Shown piece after piece: positions 20,979 to 33,590 of a stretch of 64,000 nt of DNA. How positions within the stretch are numbered: position 1 is the stretch's first letter; each line of letters starts with the position of its first letter. Source of the stretch: Blasia pusilla. Its lineage: Eukaryota; Marchantiophyta; Marchantiopsida; Blasiales. The stretch spans positions 49,538,001 through 49,602,000 of the forward strand of contig CM114272.1 of assembly GCA_050084515.1 (NCBI GenBank), read 5' to 3'. The position numbers were made by a program, and so were the translations under genes. Under the pieces are notes generated by a model. The model was given only the letters and a program-made list of their open reading frames with translations. It made no database searches and was not told the origin of the DNA.

Positions 20979-23717
20979 ATGGATAATTATGTTAAGCTCA
21001 CTTGTGGCAGTCATCTGGCGGCCCTTCCTCAATCAGAAATCATTCAACCCCAAGCTCATGAGTCTTTCATAGCAGTGGATGAAAACTTTCTGTCTGTTTG
21101 ATTTCTTCTCCAAATTGGAACCATCTTTGTATCCAAAGATGTTAGGATGGACGGTACGGAAGACATAATAGGTGAGACGGTCCAGCCCGGTGACCTCAGA
21201 CCGTCATAAAGTATGGAATCTCCTACCTCTAGCAAATGGTCAATACAGAGTTTACGGCCCACCTTCGATTCCTCTGTTTCCCAAGTAGGCGGTCTAGAAT
21301 TTCCTAGTGCTCCGAGCTCTACGTTTGCAACTCCAAGCTCTGCAGATCCGGCCGACTCCAACCGCGACGCTCATAACAATGTTGTTCTTCTGAAGAGATT
21401 CCGGATGTTATCAACCTCGGTGGATCGGCCGGACACCAATCGGGCCCTTTGTCCGCCTACTGCGTTCCTCTTGTGAGTATCGGAAATAGTTTGCTTTCGT
21501 CTCGGCCTTGAAAATGTTCAAGCACATTCTTGTCGACATTTTAGCCGCCCACGTCACGATGGTAATTGCATTTTTGAGTTGCCTCCACTTGCCGCTCTGC
21601 TCAAAAGAAAGATGGAGGCGCTGAAGGATATGGATGAAAAGTCGATTGTCATCAATGGTGCGAGCTTCAACGGACTAGTGCTTCAATTCCAGATGGTCCT
21701 TGGATTGTCTCCCGTCGCCAATGCGTTGGAGCCTTGGAGTGTAGAAGTCCAGCATGCCCGTATCTAGAGCGCAACGGGCGAGTCAATTCGTCATAATCCC
21801 CCAAGAATGCAGAAACTCCATACGAGGTCGGTGCCACCATCTTTGCCGGGAGGCCATCGATGTCCTCATTGTCAAGCATCGCCCTTCTGTGTTGGAGCGT
21901 GTCCTGCATACATATTTTTTCATTGTCCACGACTTGGGCTCCACGTCAGAGTACACAAGGCTGGCAGTTCATGTTGGCTCCCATACTCATCTTGTGACCA
22001 ATGCAATTCAGAGACACATCAAGGAGGATGTGGCGAAGAAAGTTGCCGAGGTCTACAGAAACTCTCCGGGTTCAAAGCCCGGGGTGATCAAGCTCACAAC
22101 GGCATCACAAATTTGTGAACAATTGCTTGGAATCCCTGGACAGGGCGAGATCACGGCGGCTGATGAGAAACAACTCTGGGAAAATCTCGCATTTCTCGCT
22201 GATCTTGAATGCTTCCGGAATTTGCTGCGTCAAATACGAGTTATGGATGGAAAGACGGCCGAAATGGATGCCATCGCCAGAATTAAGGCTAACTCCAGAT
22301 TTCCATTCATTCAGAGATGGCAGTTCATGGCCCAAGGAGGCGAGGGATCCAGGGCCTATGTCTACAAAATGTCAACCACATGTCCGTTGAGTGGCCTCGA
22401 TCTTATAGATCGAATGAGGGAAGGGGAAGATCTTTCTGGCGGTTGGGTAAGCTTTGATATTTGCTCTGAGTCTTTGAACGGATGGTTGACGATGGGTGCT
22501 CACGTTTATGACCATGTGGAGAAGGGACTCAAAACTATATTTTTTCGTGAAGTAAAGCGAAGATGTTGGCGGTTTGAAGATGTCTTTGGTTACTCTTATT
22601 GGAGGTGGTGAAGGAAAACAAAAGGCCACCTCCGGAAATTTATGGGTTCATGGCGGACAATGCACAACCTGGGTGGATTGCTATCCGGGAAGTGTTCTGG
22701 GGTGGAGAGGTTCAACCGGAGAGGGAAAGGTCGGATGCTTTCCATTGGCAACAGTCTGTGAGAGTACACCAAATCTTGCATCAAGGAGAATAAGAGGACA
22801 GAGCATGTCACTCTACTCCAACGCTGCAAGGACACCAAAACCTTGAAGCAGGCCATGGACTGCCAAGAAGAACTTCATGGGTGGTGGAGGAAGCATGCAA
22901 TTGAGGGGAAGTACAAAGAGTTGTGCTCTTGGTTGAGTTGGTGGACTGTACGTATGAGACAACGGGGAAATTTCATGCGGCAGGTGAGTTCACTATTTTG
23001 TCTTGTCAAGCTCACGCTGAGAATTGTTTGTAAAGTTGTAGCTCTGGTTGAGAAGCGTGGGAACTATAGGGATTTCAAACCCAAGAAACCAAGCAAGCTG
23101 TTGGATGCGACGGGTTGCCCGAGTGTGCAACCCGACAGAAACCGACGGGTTGCATCTAGACGGAGTGTGCAACCTGTCGGGACCCGACGGGTTGCAGAGT
23201 CGTTCATGGGATGCGTCGGCCTTGCAACCCGTCTGGTTTCGACGGGTTGCAGTAGGTGGATTTAAGGTTACAACACATCGGGACCCGACGGGTCGCAGAG
23301 TCGTTCATGGGATGCCTCGGGCCTGCAACCCGTCTGGTTCCGAAAGGTAGCTTATTTCTTTGACTCCTGAGTTATTTTTGTTCCCTTCTAACATTGCCAT
23401 CGTTGCAGGGATTGGACGTTCATGAAAATGCCCTCTGCCCCAACACAAGTGGAGCAGAAAGTGTTCATTCCTCCTAGAGGTTGTCACAAGCATGCCAAAA
23501 AATTTCACTTGTGGAGGCATGCCAACAAGACCAGGCAAGAGCAATGCTACAGTCTGCAGCATCCCATATCTTCCTCACAAAAGGCATAACAAAAGGAAAG
23601 GGGCCGTCAATCTATGAGCTCTATGTCACGGCGGCTGTGAGATCTGGTGATGAAAAAATGTATGTGGAAGCCTTCAACTGGTGCGTAGCTTAAACTCCCC
23701 TCGAGCAAGACGTACAC
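20979..23717 (+). pseudogene. MULE transposase, copy B, truncated
   Basis: It starts MDNYVKLTCGSHLAALPQ and soon hits a stop (LSV-stop). The frame recovers at 21754-22611: FPGGHRCPHCQASPFC (in another frame), VHVGSHTHLVT, KPGVIKLTTASQICEQLLG, SFDICSESLNGWLTMGAHV, and the acidic-motif region. The intron (22984-23409) holds palindromes, with CAACCCGACAGAAACC and a GGGACCC centre. The next exon carries VHENALCPNTSG and IFLTKGITKGKG, and ends at a stop near 23691. The sequence is cut at 23717. The SWIM region is missing. Confidence 0.65.
22984..23409 (+). repeat. Transposase intron of copy B with palindromes
   Basis: GTGAGTTC...CATCGTTGCAG. It has about four palindromes (23105-23345) against about eight in copy A, showing copy-number change of the unit within the intron. 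Confidence 0.65.
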
Positions 23718-24904
23718 TGTGATACCCACAATTTTGTAATCTTGAAGAATATATCTTTTTATTCAACGAAGACTCTTGTATATTATGATTTTGATTATGA
23801 TTATTCATTATTATGAAGAAGAATAAGTGAGCCACCAAGTTCCTAAGACAAGGCTGAGAGATGGAAGATCAAGGATTTGCCTTAGAGGAGAATCAAAAGC
23901 TGTAACGAAGTATAAAGGATCAACGCGAAGCTCAGCGAAGCTTAGCAAAGATTAGCAAAGCTTAGCAAAGTCTAACGAAGCTCAACGAAGCTCTGTATAC
24001 GAGGTACTTCGCTCTTCAACGAAGCACGAAGCAGGAAGAAGAATGAAGAACTTTGTCCTCCGGAAATTTAGCGCAGCGAAGCTCAGCATGATTGAGATTC
24101 GAACCGACACATAGTTTAAACAATTAGACTAGGAAAGGGCGCGACCCTTTGTATCAAGTTGGTAGTTAGAACAATTTTGTACCGCGGATTCACAGGGATC
24201 GTAGGAAAAGCTAAGAGAACCATAGATCTAGGTAGTTACAGATATTGAAGAGATACCAACTTCATCAAGAACGCTTCGGATCATAGAAACGATCCTACTC
24301 TCAAGAATATTTAAGAAACAGGACAGAAGCTATTACCATCATTCGCTCATGAAGTCCTTATGCTATAGGAATGGTCCGAGCAAGAGAGTTGTACCCTCTC
24401 GAGCTTGTATATACTTTGAAGTCTTCCAATTTTTGATGGAGTAGTAAAGCATTCATTCATTCATTCTGATGTGCGATGCTTATGTCTGAATATTCTTTTT
24501 GGGTCTGCCGAGTGAAGAGTGAATCAGGCGAACCTTTCTCATCAATGGAATAATCAACATAAAGTTGTATGAAATCTGTTTGACAGAGAGTAACCTACCC
24601 CGACGGATTGAGTTCCGAAAGTAGGAGAAGCCAGCTTTATTCTTGAGGTCTCTGTGAGGTTCCGAGATGTCGAGAGAACAAATTGCCTGAGCGTACTTTA
24701 AACTCCACTCGAGAGAATTGAAGAAGAAAACATAGGTACTAAAAAGGATCGGAAGATGTTACTGGAATACTACATTTGAATTACATAATCAATTACACTT
24801 TTACAACATAATCATCACTTTATGCTCTCTTTTCATCCAACAATGATCCTCTTGGGGATCGAACTCTACAATTGACTGTAAATAAGAAACACTTAGACAT
24901 TACA
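23718..24904 (+). repeat. 5' LTR of gypsy #1
   Basis: It begins TGTGATACCC and ends CATTACA, 17 bp before the PBS (about 1.19 kb). A candidate TATA (TGTATATAC) lies near 24405. At about 23925-24010 there is a run of imperfect 10-bp repeats of the AGCGAAGCTT type. There is no second LTR for comparison, so the ends rest on TG...CA and PBS spacing. Confidence 0.65.
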
Positions 24905-25371
24905 TATAGTCGAAGACTTTTTGGCGCCGCTGCCCGGGATCATATCCTTGGCTGAGAAGGGAGAGAAAGACCCATGGGGAAGCAGGGAACGGAGAAAGAA
25001 GCTTCGCTCCTAGACAACCCCACATTCTAGTTCTTACTAAAGACCATCGGCTAGCTCTAGCGATCCCCGTAATACAATGTATGCTTGAAGATAACAATAC
25101 AGTTGCTGCATTGGTGCTAGAGAAGATAGGCCAACTAATTAGAATGGTCAAAGAACCAGTCGCCGAACGGTGCTTCGCCCATGGACGATAGTTGTACTTG
25201 GTGAAAACCCGGTACTTCTGTCTATGGGAGGAAAACCTGGCAGGAAGCGTAGGAGCACCAGGCACCCTCCTGTAGATGTAAAAAGAATCAGTAGTTAACC
25301 TCCATCCATGGACCCTTACCCTATCGCCACCGTGGGGATGAACGCAAGTTGCCAAATCCCCCAAGAGACTT
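24905..25371 (+). other. Primer binding site and leader of gypsy #1
   Basis: TGGCGCCGCTGCCCGGGAT at 24922-24940 closely resembles the site complementary to the 3' end of plant tRNA-Asp used by several plant gypsy elements. The rest of the leader up to the gag ATG has no clear coding content. Confidence 0.6.
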
Positions 25372-27505
25372 ATGGAAGGCTCTCAGCCCTCTTCGCGAGA
25401 GCAGCGAGCCGATCGGAGTAGTAAGCAACAGGAACAGCAACCGGTTTGGAGACCCCTTGGTTTGTCTCCGAGTCTTCGTCCTCGTCCGAAGGCGAAGAGC
25501 AAGAAGAAAGAAATGGACAAATTCCCCACTACGTCCCCTGCCAGTTCGCAGTCGGACGAAGAGTCGTCCTGGGACCCCTTTGGAGAGTCAGGGAGCGAGG
25601 AGCCGATCAGAGCACCTCGGGCAGCACCTTTACCTCCTCCCTCTCGAGCATCAAGCCCGGGAGCCAGCAGGAGAGCAGTGCCCATGACAAACACTAGAAA
25701 AACTCTGCTAAGGTATCCCACCTTCACTGGCGGCCGACGAGACGATGTGGATAACTTTATTCTTGAATTCACCCATGTCGCAAAAGCCAATGGGGAAGGG
25801 GCAGAGGAGGATTTGTTACGAGTCTTCTCGGGCCTGCTCAAGAAGCGAGCCAGCCAGTGGTATGAAGGTCTCGGAGCGAAGTCACGAGAGACTGGAAAAG
25901 GGTCGTGGAATCCTTCCTACATGAGTTCGCGACTTGGAGTTCGAGGACATGCTTCGACAAAGCTTCGCGACTGGCGTACAAAGAAGGAGACCCTCCGAGA
26001 ATATACCTAACGGTTCGGAGTCTTGTGAATAAGCTAGAACACACGACTACCTCCCAATTGGTAGATTGGTTCGTATGCAGCTTGTCCAAAGAAATGGATC
26101 GGTATTTCCGGAGAGGCCAACGGATTCCCTGGAGGCGGTCATAGCCTGGCCGAGGCGTCTGAAGCCTCGAAAAGTCCCCGAACACGAAGACGACGGCGTC
26201 ACCAACGAAGAGGGCATTGCAGACTAGTGCCGTCCGAAGACGGCGTCCTCCACCGACACGGAATCCTCTCAGGATTCGCCCAAAATCCTCGACTCGAAGC
26301 AGGAGGTAAAAGCTAAAAGGAAAGGGAAGAGCAGGCGTCATCGCTCCCCCAAGCACCAGACCAAAACCCGACCAAGTACCAAGCGTCGTCCTCAACGGTC
26401 GGAAAGTCCGGTAAGAGGGACGGCAAGGAAGGCCGGCAAGTCGGCCATGGAGGAACTCAGTAAAAAAATGGCTGAGTTGAAGGTACATCTGGCGGCCCAG
26501 AAGGACCCTGAAGGCGACCGGGCTGATGAGGCCCAACGTTTGGTGTAGTAGTTGTGGAACCCAGGGGCATCTTTGTACAAGAATGCCCCCTTTCGAAAGG
26601 ATCTGCGGTGGGTCCAGGAAGAGGCCCCTATTGAAGAAGGATGGTATGAACCAGAACAGTGGGAAGGGTGCTATGCCGTGCAAGCGGTGCCACCCCCAAA
26701 CCCTAGAAGAAGCTGGATCACGCGGTATGTACCTCCGGAATACGGAGAACAGAGACCCCTGCGACAAATTATGGGTGCGGCGGCCTTCACGCCACCCATC
26801 AAGAGAAATTGTTGTTATAATTGTGGCGCAGCAGACCACTGGGCCAATAATTGCCCAAACCCAAAGCGACCAGTGGGACTCAATCCCTTATGCGGGAACT
26901 GCAAGAAGGGCGGGCACACTGCCGTGGAATGCCCGGAGCCTAAGGTCCCACGTTTGTTGGTCAGGTATGTAAATACTCCAACGGCTCAACCAGAGCCCAA
27001 GAACGATGTAAATGTACAACTGGTCTGGGTGGAAGAAGAAGTGTCCCCGAGACCAAAGCGAGTCACCATCAGTGAGGAAGACTTGACCCAAGGGGCCAAC
27101 GAAGAATCATCGGACTGGCCCAAAGAATTTCAAGAAACAGTGTTGGCGGTCACCACGAGATCAAAGAGTCAGACCGCGGGGACCCCAAAGGTAAAGAAGG
27201 GTGCTTCGTCTTCGCGCGAATCTCGGGAGCCCAAGAACAAAGCGGTGAACACCTTACGTGCCGGAAAGGCCATCCTCAAAGGCGATGTGGACCCGGTCTT
27301 TGACCGAAGTCATCCGAAATACTTCCATCAGGACATGGAGGACCAGGTCCATGCTCAAGTGCGGGAGGCCCAGGAACCAGAGGGGAAACAGACCCCAGAG
27401 AAGGCAAAGGCCAACCCAAGTACGACAGTCCAAGCCATGGCGACATCACCACTGGTCCTAGAAGCGTACGATTTACTGAGGACTTGGCGTCAACCCGGCC
27501 AATAA
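25372..27505 (+). pseudogene. Gag polyprotein of gypsy #1
   Basis: The first frame (25372-26010) has a Ser/Pro/Arg-rich head, then RYPTFTGG, DVDNFILEFTHVAK and KKRASQWYEGL, matching the retrotransposon Gag capsid domain. A frameshift near 25900 moves the reading to 25905-26144 (SFLHEFATW). 26552-27505 carries the nucleocapsid: two CX2CX4HX4C knuckles, CYNCGAADHWANNC and CGNCKKGGHTAVEC (about 26813-26932), then a charged Pro/Lys-rich tail. At least two frame breaks, so no full-length product. Confidence 0.8.
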
Positions 27506-28220
27506 TAACCTCCTTCTGATTGCTAATGGATAACCCAAGATACGGAAAAATCTTGCAGAGTGGAAAATCAGCCATAAACGACCGGAAGCCGGCAAAGCAT
27601 CCGATGGTGGATTTGTTTCAGATCGAAGTCGAGGACTTGGGAGCCCGAAGTGGAGGTGGAGATTGAGGGCCATACTATTAAGAAGGTCCCCATTGATTCG
27701 GAAGCGGAATCAATATTATGACGGAGCAAACGGCTCGGGCCCTAGGGTACACGGTTATGAGCCCTGAGACAAGTACTTGCGGTTTGCGGATCAATCCGGA
27801 AGAGACCCCTCGGACGACTCACGCAAATTCCGACCATGCTCGGGGGTGTTGTTTATGTTGGACTACTTAGTCTTGCGACCCGACGACGCGACGGGCTATC
27901 CTTTGCTCATCGGAAGATCTTGGTCTGTATGGCGCGAGGTGACTACAAATTGAAAAAGCGGCGGTTCACGTTCAGCGCCGAATCAGGACTCGGCGGCTCA
28001 TCAAGCATCGTCGGGAAATCTCGACCACCCCAAGGAGAGCCACGCCACCGACGACGCGGCTATACGTCAAGATCAAGACAATACCACCGCTACTGAGTCC
28101 TCGTCCAATGTATATTATTTAGAATGTTATGAAATAGACGAGGAGGCAGTACCCTCCAAGCCAAGGTCGACTCGAGAGGAAGAGAAGCTAGGTCATAGCA
28201 CCTTCCAGTTTACAGAAAAC
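27506..28220 (+). pseudogene. Degenerate aspartic protease region of gypsy #1
   Basis: A frame near 27660-27830 reads GHTIKKVPIDSEAES and, after a stop and shift, TARALGYTVMSPET and GLRINPEETP. This fits a retroelement protease. The active-site triplet expected as D-S/T-G is DSE at 27694-27702. Downstream sequence to 28220 is a broken linker. Confidence 0.5.
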
Positions 28221-28551
28221 ATGGTTCAGGAGCAGGACTATGTCCAGGTCAATATTGCAGATCAAAAGTCTCTACGCCTTTCGGCGGATTTGTCTCCTAC
28301 CACACTTATAAAATATAAAAGAATAATGTTTGAGTATTTGGATGTCTTTGCATACTCTATGGATGAAATGAGAGGCATTCCCGCACAATATGGTGAACAT
28401 CGAATTGATCTTAAAGAAGGGGCGGTCTCGGTGCGTATGCGACAATATCGATTGAATCCAAAGTATTCATTGTTAGTCAAGGACGAGATCGATCAACGTC
28501 TCGAGGCAGGAATAATCTATCCGGTGTTAAGCAGCCAGTGGGTGTCGCCCG
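28221..28551 (+). pseudogene. Reverse transcriptase N-terminus of gypsy #1
   Basis: Open from MVQEQDYVQVN through FAYSMDEMRGIPAQYGEHRI, RQYRLNPKYSLLVKDEIDQR and SSQWVSPG. This is the N-terminal finger region of Ty3/gypsy RT. It then continues without a stop into MULE copy C sequence (FALPIFGIVG), a chimeric frame. The YxDD motif is not present. Confidence 0.75.
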
Positions 28552-28891
28552 GCTTTGCCCTCCCGATTTTTGGAATAGTAGGAAGTGACGATGGTATCAC
28601 TATCAATGGTGGTTTTGGAACCGGTGTTATTGGCTTTGGAGGAGAGTTGTATACTCCCACTAGCCTCCCATAATCCGCCTTTGCCTCTTTGCAAAGGTCA
28701 AGAAGTTCCGGCCTTCCCTCAAGGCAGAGAGTAAGGGGGTCTCGGCTTTCATGTAAACTCCCCGGGGGGGGGGAATTGTAGAGACTATCTAAGCTATACC
28801 CATCGGAGCATGGATCCACTAGATCCGGGATCTGGAACACCTAGAAGCTGTGCTCGGGCCTTACAAAGTAGTATAAAAATGAGTGGTCCAT

Positions 28892-29504
28892 CTGTAAACA
28901 AGCAAGTAAAAAATAATGTCAGCAAAAAGAAAAAGCTAGTAGACCGTTGGTCTACTCTCCATAAACTGACAATGTGCAAACCGTCGAGATCCAACAGGTT
29001 GCTTTTCAACCCGTCATACTAGTCCATAGTAATAACCAACTTGTCCGAATTTGGCCAATAGGCCTGACTGTACATCGACCTGTCGGAGTCCGATGGGTTG
29101 TCTTACAACTCTAAGACCCCTTTTTGGCCATGAGCAACCCGTCCGAAGCTAACATGTTGCTCATCTTGTTGGACAAAAGCTCCACCGTTGCGAGTGCGAT
29201 GGTTGGCTTACAATTGTTCAGAGTTGAGAAGTTCCTAATATAAGAGCAACCCGTCACTTTCAGACGGGTTGCATCACTCCAGAAACATGGGGAAAAGCAG
29301 TGCTACTTGCAACCTATCGGGTTCCAACGGGTTGCACTCAATGGAGATTTGTTGGAGAATTTGCAACCCGTCGCTTTCAGACGGATTGCAACACCGCAAA
29401 CACAAGTTGTTGGGATCCAAAGGGTTGCATGTAGAGATGCAACCCGTTGGAGCCCGACGGGTTGAATTTCTGTTAAACTTGATTCGTTGAATAAGAGAAC
29501 TTAC
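28892..29504 (-). repeat. Intron 3 of copy C, palindromes and a small hairpin
   Basis: It contains about ten palindromes (28978-29465), among them GCAACCCGTCGCTTTCAG-type units and one pair sharing a 29-bp spacer. A separate stem AGTAGACC-GTT-GGTCTACT lies at about 28938-28956. The same stem occurs in copy D near 48141-48159. Confidence 0.65.
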
Positions 29505-29598
29505 TCGGACTTGACTCGTCGCCGATTGGAGTGGATACTCATGTTTTATTACCCATGATTGCATCATCCTCCACTTCAGCGACCTCTTCACGCTCTCG

Positions 29599-30864
29599 TG
29601 TCGAGAATCTTTCTTCGAGCAAGGGCGGGCCTTCTAGCTGCGGTAGATGCGGTCGATGCAAGGTGAACTCTCTAATAAGTTCTCCTTTTTCAATACAAAA
29701 TTATGATGTACACTCTCCATTCTCTCACGACAGGTATCACAAATGGAAGTGCCGAGGCGATCACTTCTTCGTAACATCGGACCCCGAAATTCCTAACTAT
29801 AAAATCCCTATAAACTATTTTACGTTTGTACACGAGGAAGATAGCACAACTAGTGTTAAACCCTACTTGACCAGGCCTATTGACATCCATGGATCGCTAT
29901 ATAAGGACATACAAAGTACAATCCCATGTCCTTCCATATGTGACGATAGGAAGAATCATCGGAGTTGGAGATTGCATGACCTGGTTCATGAACGCCTCCC
30001 CAAAGTGATAAACTAAATAGCGAGTGAACCAGTGCCTATCTACAAAGAGTACCTTGACATGGTAAGGATTGAAGAAAGAAAAGTCGGGCACAACTCGTGC
30101 TCCACCCCTATCCATGCTTGACACACATTCTCTACTCTCCTCAAGAATAGGTTTTGGCGGAGTTATTCTCCCAAGAGGGATAATCCACTCTCATTGGGGA
30201 AGTAACAAGCCAAAACTTCTGCTAATTTAGTATGACTAAACTCCTCTACGGTGACAAACCTCTCATCCCCCCACACACACACCACACTCTAGAAATCTCT
30301 CAAAGAATAGACCATAGTCAAGTTACTCTCCCAAGAGGGGTGATCCACTCTCATTGGAAGAGCAAGCAATCCCAAAGCCATACACTCAAGAGAGACACGA
30401 GAGACTCAAGATGTGGAATAGAAGGTGATGAACCCTTGAAGGTCCCTCCTCTTTATATACTCACAAGGGATCCACAAGAGTACGAAATAGAGCTTATCTT
30501 ATCTTGTGCCACATGGCTTCCTCTCAAGGCTTAGCCAATCACATTTTGACACAAGTAGATTTCCTCTTATCTCTTCCAAAATATCCTCTTTTACCCACAT
30601 GATATTTTCCAAATTACCCCAACTAACCTAACCACCAACCAAGACTACTTTTGCTTTTCATTAAAGCAACTACTTTACTTTTATAAAGTCATCTTTTATT
30701 TATTACCTCCTTTTCCTAAAGTTGGGCCCGCATAAAAGAGGCACCATAAAGAGGTTTAAACATAAGAATCTCCTTTTTCTAAGCCAATTTACTTAATACT
30801 AATGAAACTCTATCTAACACTTAATGACGAAGGAGTTTACAGTGGTTGATTTTACTATACGACA
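29599..30864. mobile_element. Solo-LTR-like insertion in exon 3 of copy C
   Basis: Copies A, B and D run without a break where C has about 1.27 kb extra. The insert starts TGTCGAGAAT and ends TATACGACA (TGTCG/CGACA ends), and contains a TATA-like CTTTATATAC at 30451. The flanking ACGC occurs on both sides, but a clean 5-bp target duplication is not visible. Two minus frames of 66 and 75 codons have no recognisable product. A solo LTR is the most economical reading; orientation is unknown. Confidence 0.5.
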
Positions 30865-32715
30865 ACGCAATGAAGGTTGAAGAGATTTTCTTTGCTCCCT
30901 TTAGTGAGGACCAAGAAATAACCCCTGTCACTCTAATACGCGTCGGCAAAAGAAAACAACAGCGCGATCTGGTCGTACGAAAGCAGGACATTCCAGTCTA
31001 GGACAGTATCAGACGGATTTTTGTCCCACAAGAAAAACCAAGAAGGCAAATCCGCAATGAGGAGGTTCACCGCCATCTCCTCAACCACCCCATGCACCGT
31101 CCAGGGGGCCTGCCGGTTTCAAAGGATTTTTCGTCCCAGCACGGTCAATTTGTCGATGGCAGGTGTCGACTCTTGAGAACTGAAACTTTGCAGCTCATCG
31201 ACAAGATGAGTCACGTGAACAAGGAAATTTTTCCTAGTGGTTGTTTCCCTATGCCTGCCCAAGGATGATGGAGTGTATTCCACATCCTTATCTCCTCCCT
31301 CGGATGAACCAGACGCCTCTTGCTCGCTCAGACGATTTCGCCTCTCGCCTTGAGGACTCAACCTCTTTTCTGGAAGACTCGCCTTAGAATTCTTCAATCC
31401 CCTTGCCTTCCTCAAACCCATTGTGGATTTGTCTTTGGCGGTGACGACCTTGCCCACCAACTCCGTTGTCTCGAGGGCTTGCTCCTCCGCATCTCCTTCG
31501 AAAAAATTGTCAGGTTGCACAAAGTTCGGATTGTCGTCCCTACCTGCCACCACTGCATCATACACCATGCGTAGATTTTCTTTAGTAATGTCCTTCGAGT
31601 CGTTAAAGTCCAACTAGATTGGAAAATTGTTAACCTCCCAGTCAAACATGCCCTGTCCTATCTCTATGTCGTACATGGACAATGCCTCTCCATCACGCGG
31701 AGAAGCCCAGAATTTGCAGGCGGCCGATAATTTTTGCCAAGTACCTACATTCTTACAATTGATGAGGTACATGTACACCATCTGCAGGGCAGCTCTTTGT
31801 CAAGATGACTCGGCCGCCTGGTCCTGAAGATCCCCCTTCTTCTTTGCAAAATCCCGTTTTTTGGCGTCTATTTCCTCATCCAAGTTTGCATTAGGGAGGA
31901 TGTGATTCTTGAACATCATCATGAATCCTGAGTTTTTCGTGGGCTTATCTCAGATGTCATCAAGCCATAGTTCAAAATCTTCTGCAACCTCTAGGTTTGG
32001 TTCCTCTAGAACTGGCTCAATCTTCTTCAGCTCCGCTTGAAGATCCATGAGCATGGACTTCCCAAGAAGGCGCAACGCATCCCAGAATGACCATTCCCGT
32101 AGCCAATGGGAGATCAATGGATCTAAAACTCCGGGAGGATTGTATGCCACCCGCTTTTGGGCCTTAGTGCCCTCAAGACTGATTTTCATGAGTCGGATTC
32201 ACCTAAACTCGAATATCCCACACAACACAAATCTGTGCACGTGGTCCAGAGACACTTTCTTGCCGATCCAACCCTGTGGATCTTCGTCTCTCTTCCACTG
32301 GCGCTTGATTATCTCCTTGAGCTCCTTGTAAAACTCCGGGCCAAGTTTGGGGTTTAGAATCGCAATGTATGGCTGCATCTTGCTTGCAGTGTACTTTGTA
32401 GCTGCAGATACGGCAGCCTGAATAAACTTTGCACATACCTACGCAAACACGTTCTCCCTTCGCTCCAGTTCCAACGAAGCACTCTTCTTGGTGGCCTGGA
32501 TCTTGGACCAACATAGGATTGTGATGGCTGCATCTTGGGAAATGAACGTATCTGCCCAAGTCTTCTTTTTTATTTTAGCTCCCTTCGCTAGGATCTCATT
32601 TACCAAACTGTCGCCCAGGAATCCCTTGTACTCTACCAGTTACATCATAAGCACCTTCTTCACCCTGTCGCAATCCTAGATCCAATGAAGGGTGACGTTC
32701 CCCTCAGATACAATC

Positions 32716-33590
32716 CTGCACATCCAAACACAAGGTAAGAATATTGCAAGCTATCGGGTTCCTGCAACCCGTCGGACTCCGACGGGTCGCAATTCTATCA
32801 ACCCATGGGGGTCGAAATGGTAGCACAGAGATAAATGTTGCAACCCGTCGAAGTCCAACGAGTCGCAACACGTATCTTTGTGTTACACTTATTGCAACAC
32901 TCTTGAAATTTTTAGAGAGAATTGCAACCCATCGGAGTCCGACGGATTGCACTCTCTTTTCGTGACTTTCTGGTCCAACCAATTTAGTCCTTGGTTACAA
33001 CCCGTCAGACTCCAACTGGTTGTAGAATGACTTCAATTCAGAGACAGGTTTCCGGGAAAAAACTACACATATCAACCCGTCGGAGTCCGACGGATTGCAC
33101 AATTCCTTGTAAAGGTGGATTGTACGCCTAAAAGCAAGCTCTTATACTCCGACCACCTACCCTAGGAGGGGCGGGGGGAATGCAACCCATCGGAGTCCGA
33201 CGAGTTGCTTTCGGCCAAAAGTATCCAAAAAATACCGAACAGTCCAACAACTCGTCGGACTCCGACGAGTTGCTTCTAGGCGTCCGATGATTTATTACCT
33301 CTCGTTGTGCAACTTGTCAGAGTCCGACGAGTTGCAGAACAAATAAATCATGCAATCATTTTTCCACCCGTCCATGTTTGACTGGTTTCAGTATCCCGGA
33401 TTAATTTGGTGTGCTTGGCCACCAGGCAACCTGTCGGACTCCGAAGGTTTGCTTGACTATGACAATGACCACAAACAAGATGGTGGCAAGAGACTCAAAT
33501 CATTCTTGCCCATCTTTAAGCTTTCCAATTATTCAACCCGTCTGACTCCAACAGGTTGAAGCAATTAAACTTAAGGAACAGGAAACTTAC
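32716..33590 (-). repeat. Intron 2 of copy C, palindrome array
   Basis: The donor is GTAAGTTTC and the acceptor GGATGTGCAG. It has about eleven palindromes, with GGACTCC/GGAGTCC centres. The array is colinear, in reverse, with copy D intron 2 (44628-45515), sharing spacers such as CGTATCTTTGTGTTACAC and GCGTCCGATGATTTATTACC. Confidence 0.7.

Larger units (their letters stand above)
12849..23717. mobile_element. Giant Mutator-like DNA transposon, copy B (right end lost)
   Basis: Same orientation and gene order as copy A. The left end GGGGGGCTGGTATTC is at 12849. It carries the minus-strand ParB/methyltransferase-like gene (13937-19751) and the plus-strand transposase from 20979. It is cut inside the last transposase exon at 23717, where the LTR of gypsy #1 begins (TGTGATACCC). 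The right terminal repeat is not in the window. Divergence from A includes many small indels. Confidence 0.75.
23718..28551 (+). mobile_element. Ty3/gypsy LTR retrotransposon #1, 5' part only
   Basis: In order: LTR (23718-24904), primer binding site, gag with two zinc knuckles, degenerate protease, and the start of RT. It ends abruptly inside RT at 28551, where MULE copy C begins. No RNase H, integrase or second LTR is present. The RT sequence (RQYRLNPKYSLLVKDEIDQR, then EAGIIYPV) places it in the plant Ty3/gypsy group. Confidence 0.8.

Noticed and set aside
25838-26839. 333-codon minus-strand frame
   Set aside because: It is antisense to the gag of gypsy #1, whose capsid and zinc-knuckle motifs on the plus strand are clear.
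29599-30864. A host gene inserted in copy C (two minus frames of 66 and 75 codons)
   Set aside because: No recognisable domain; TGTCG/CGACA ends and a TATA-like box favour an LTR-like insert.
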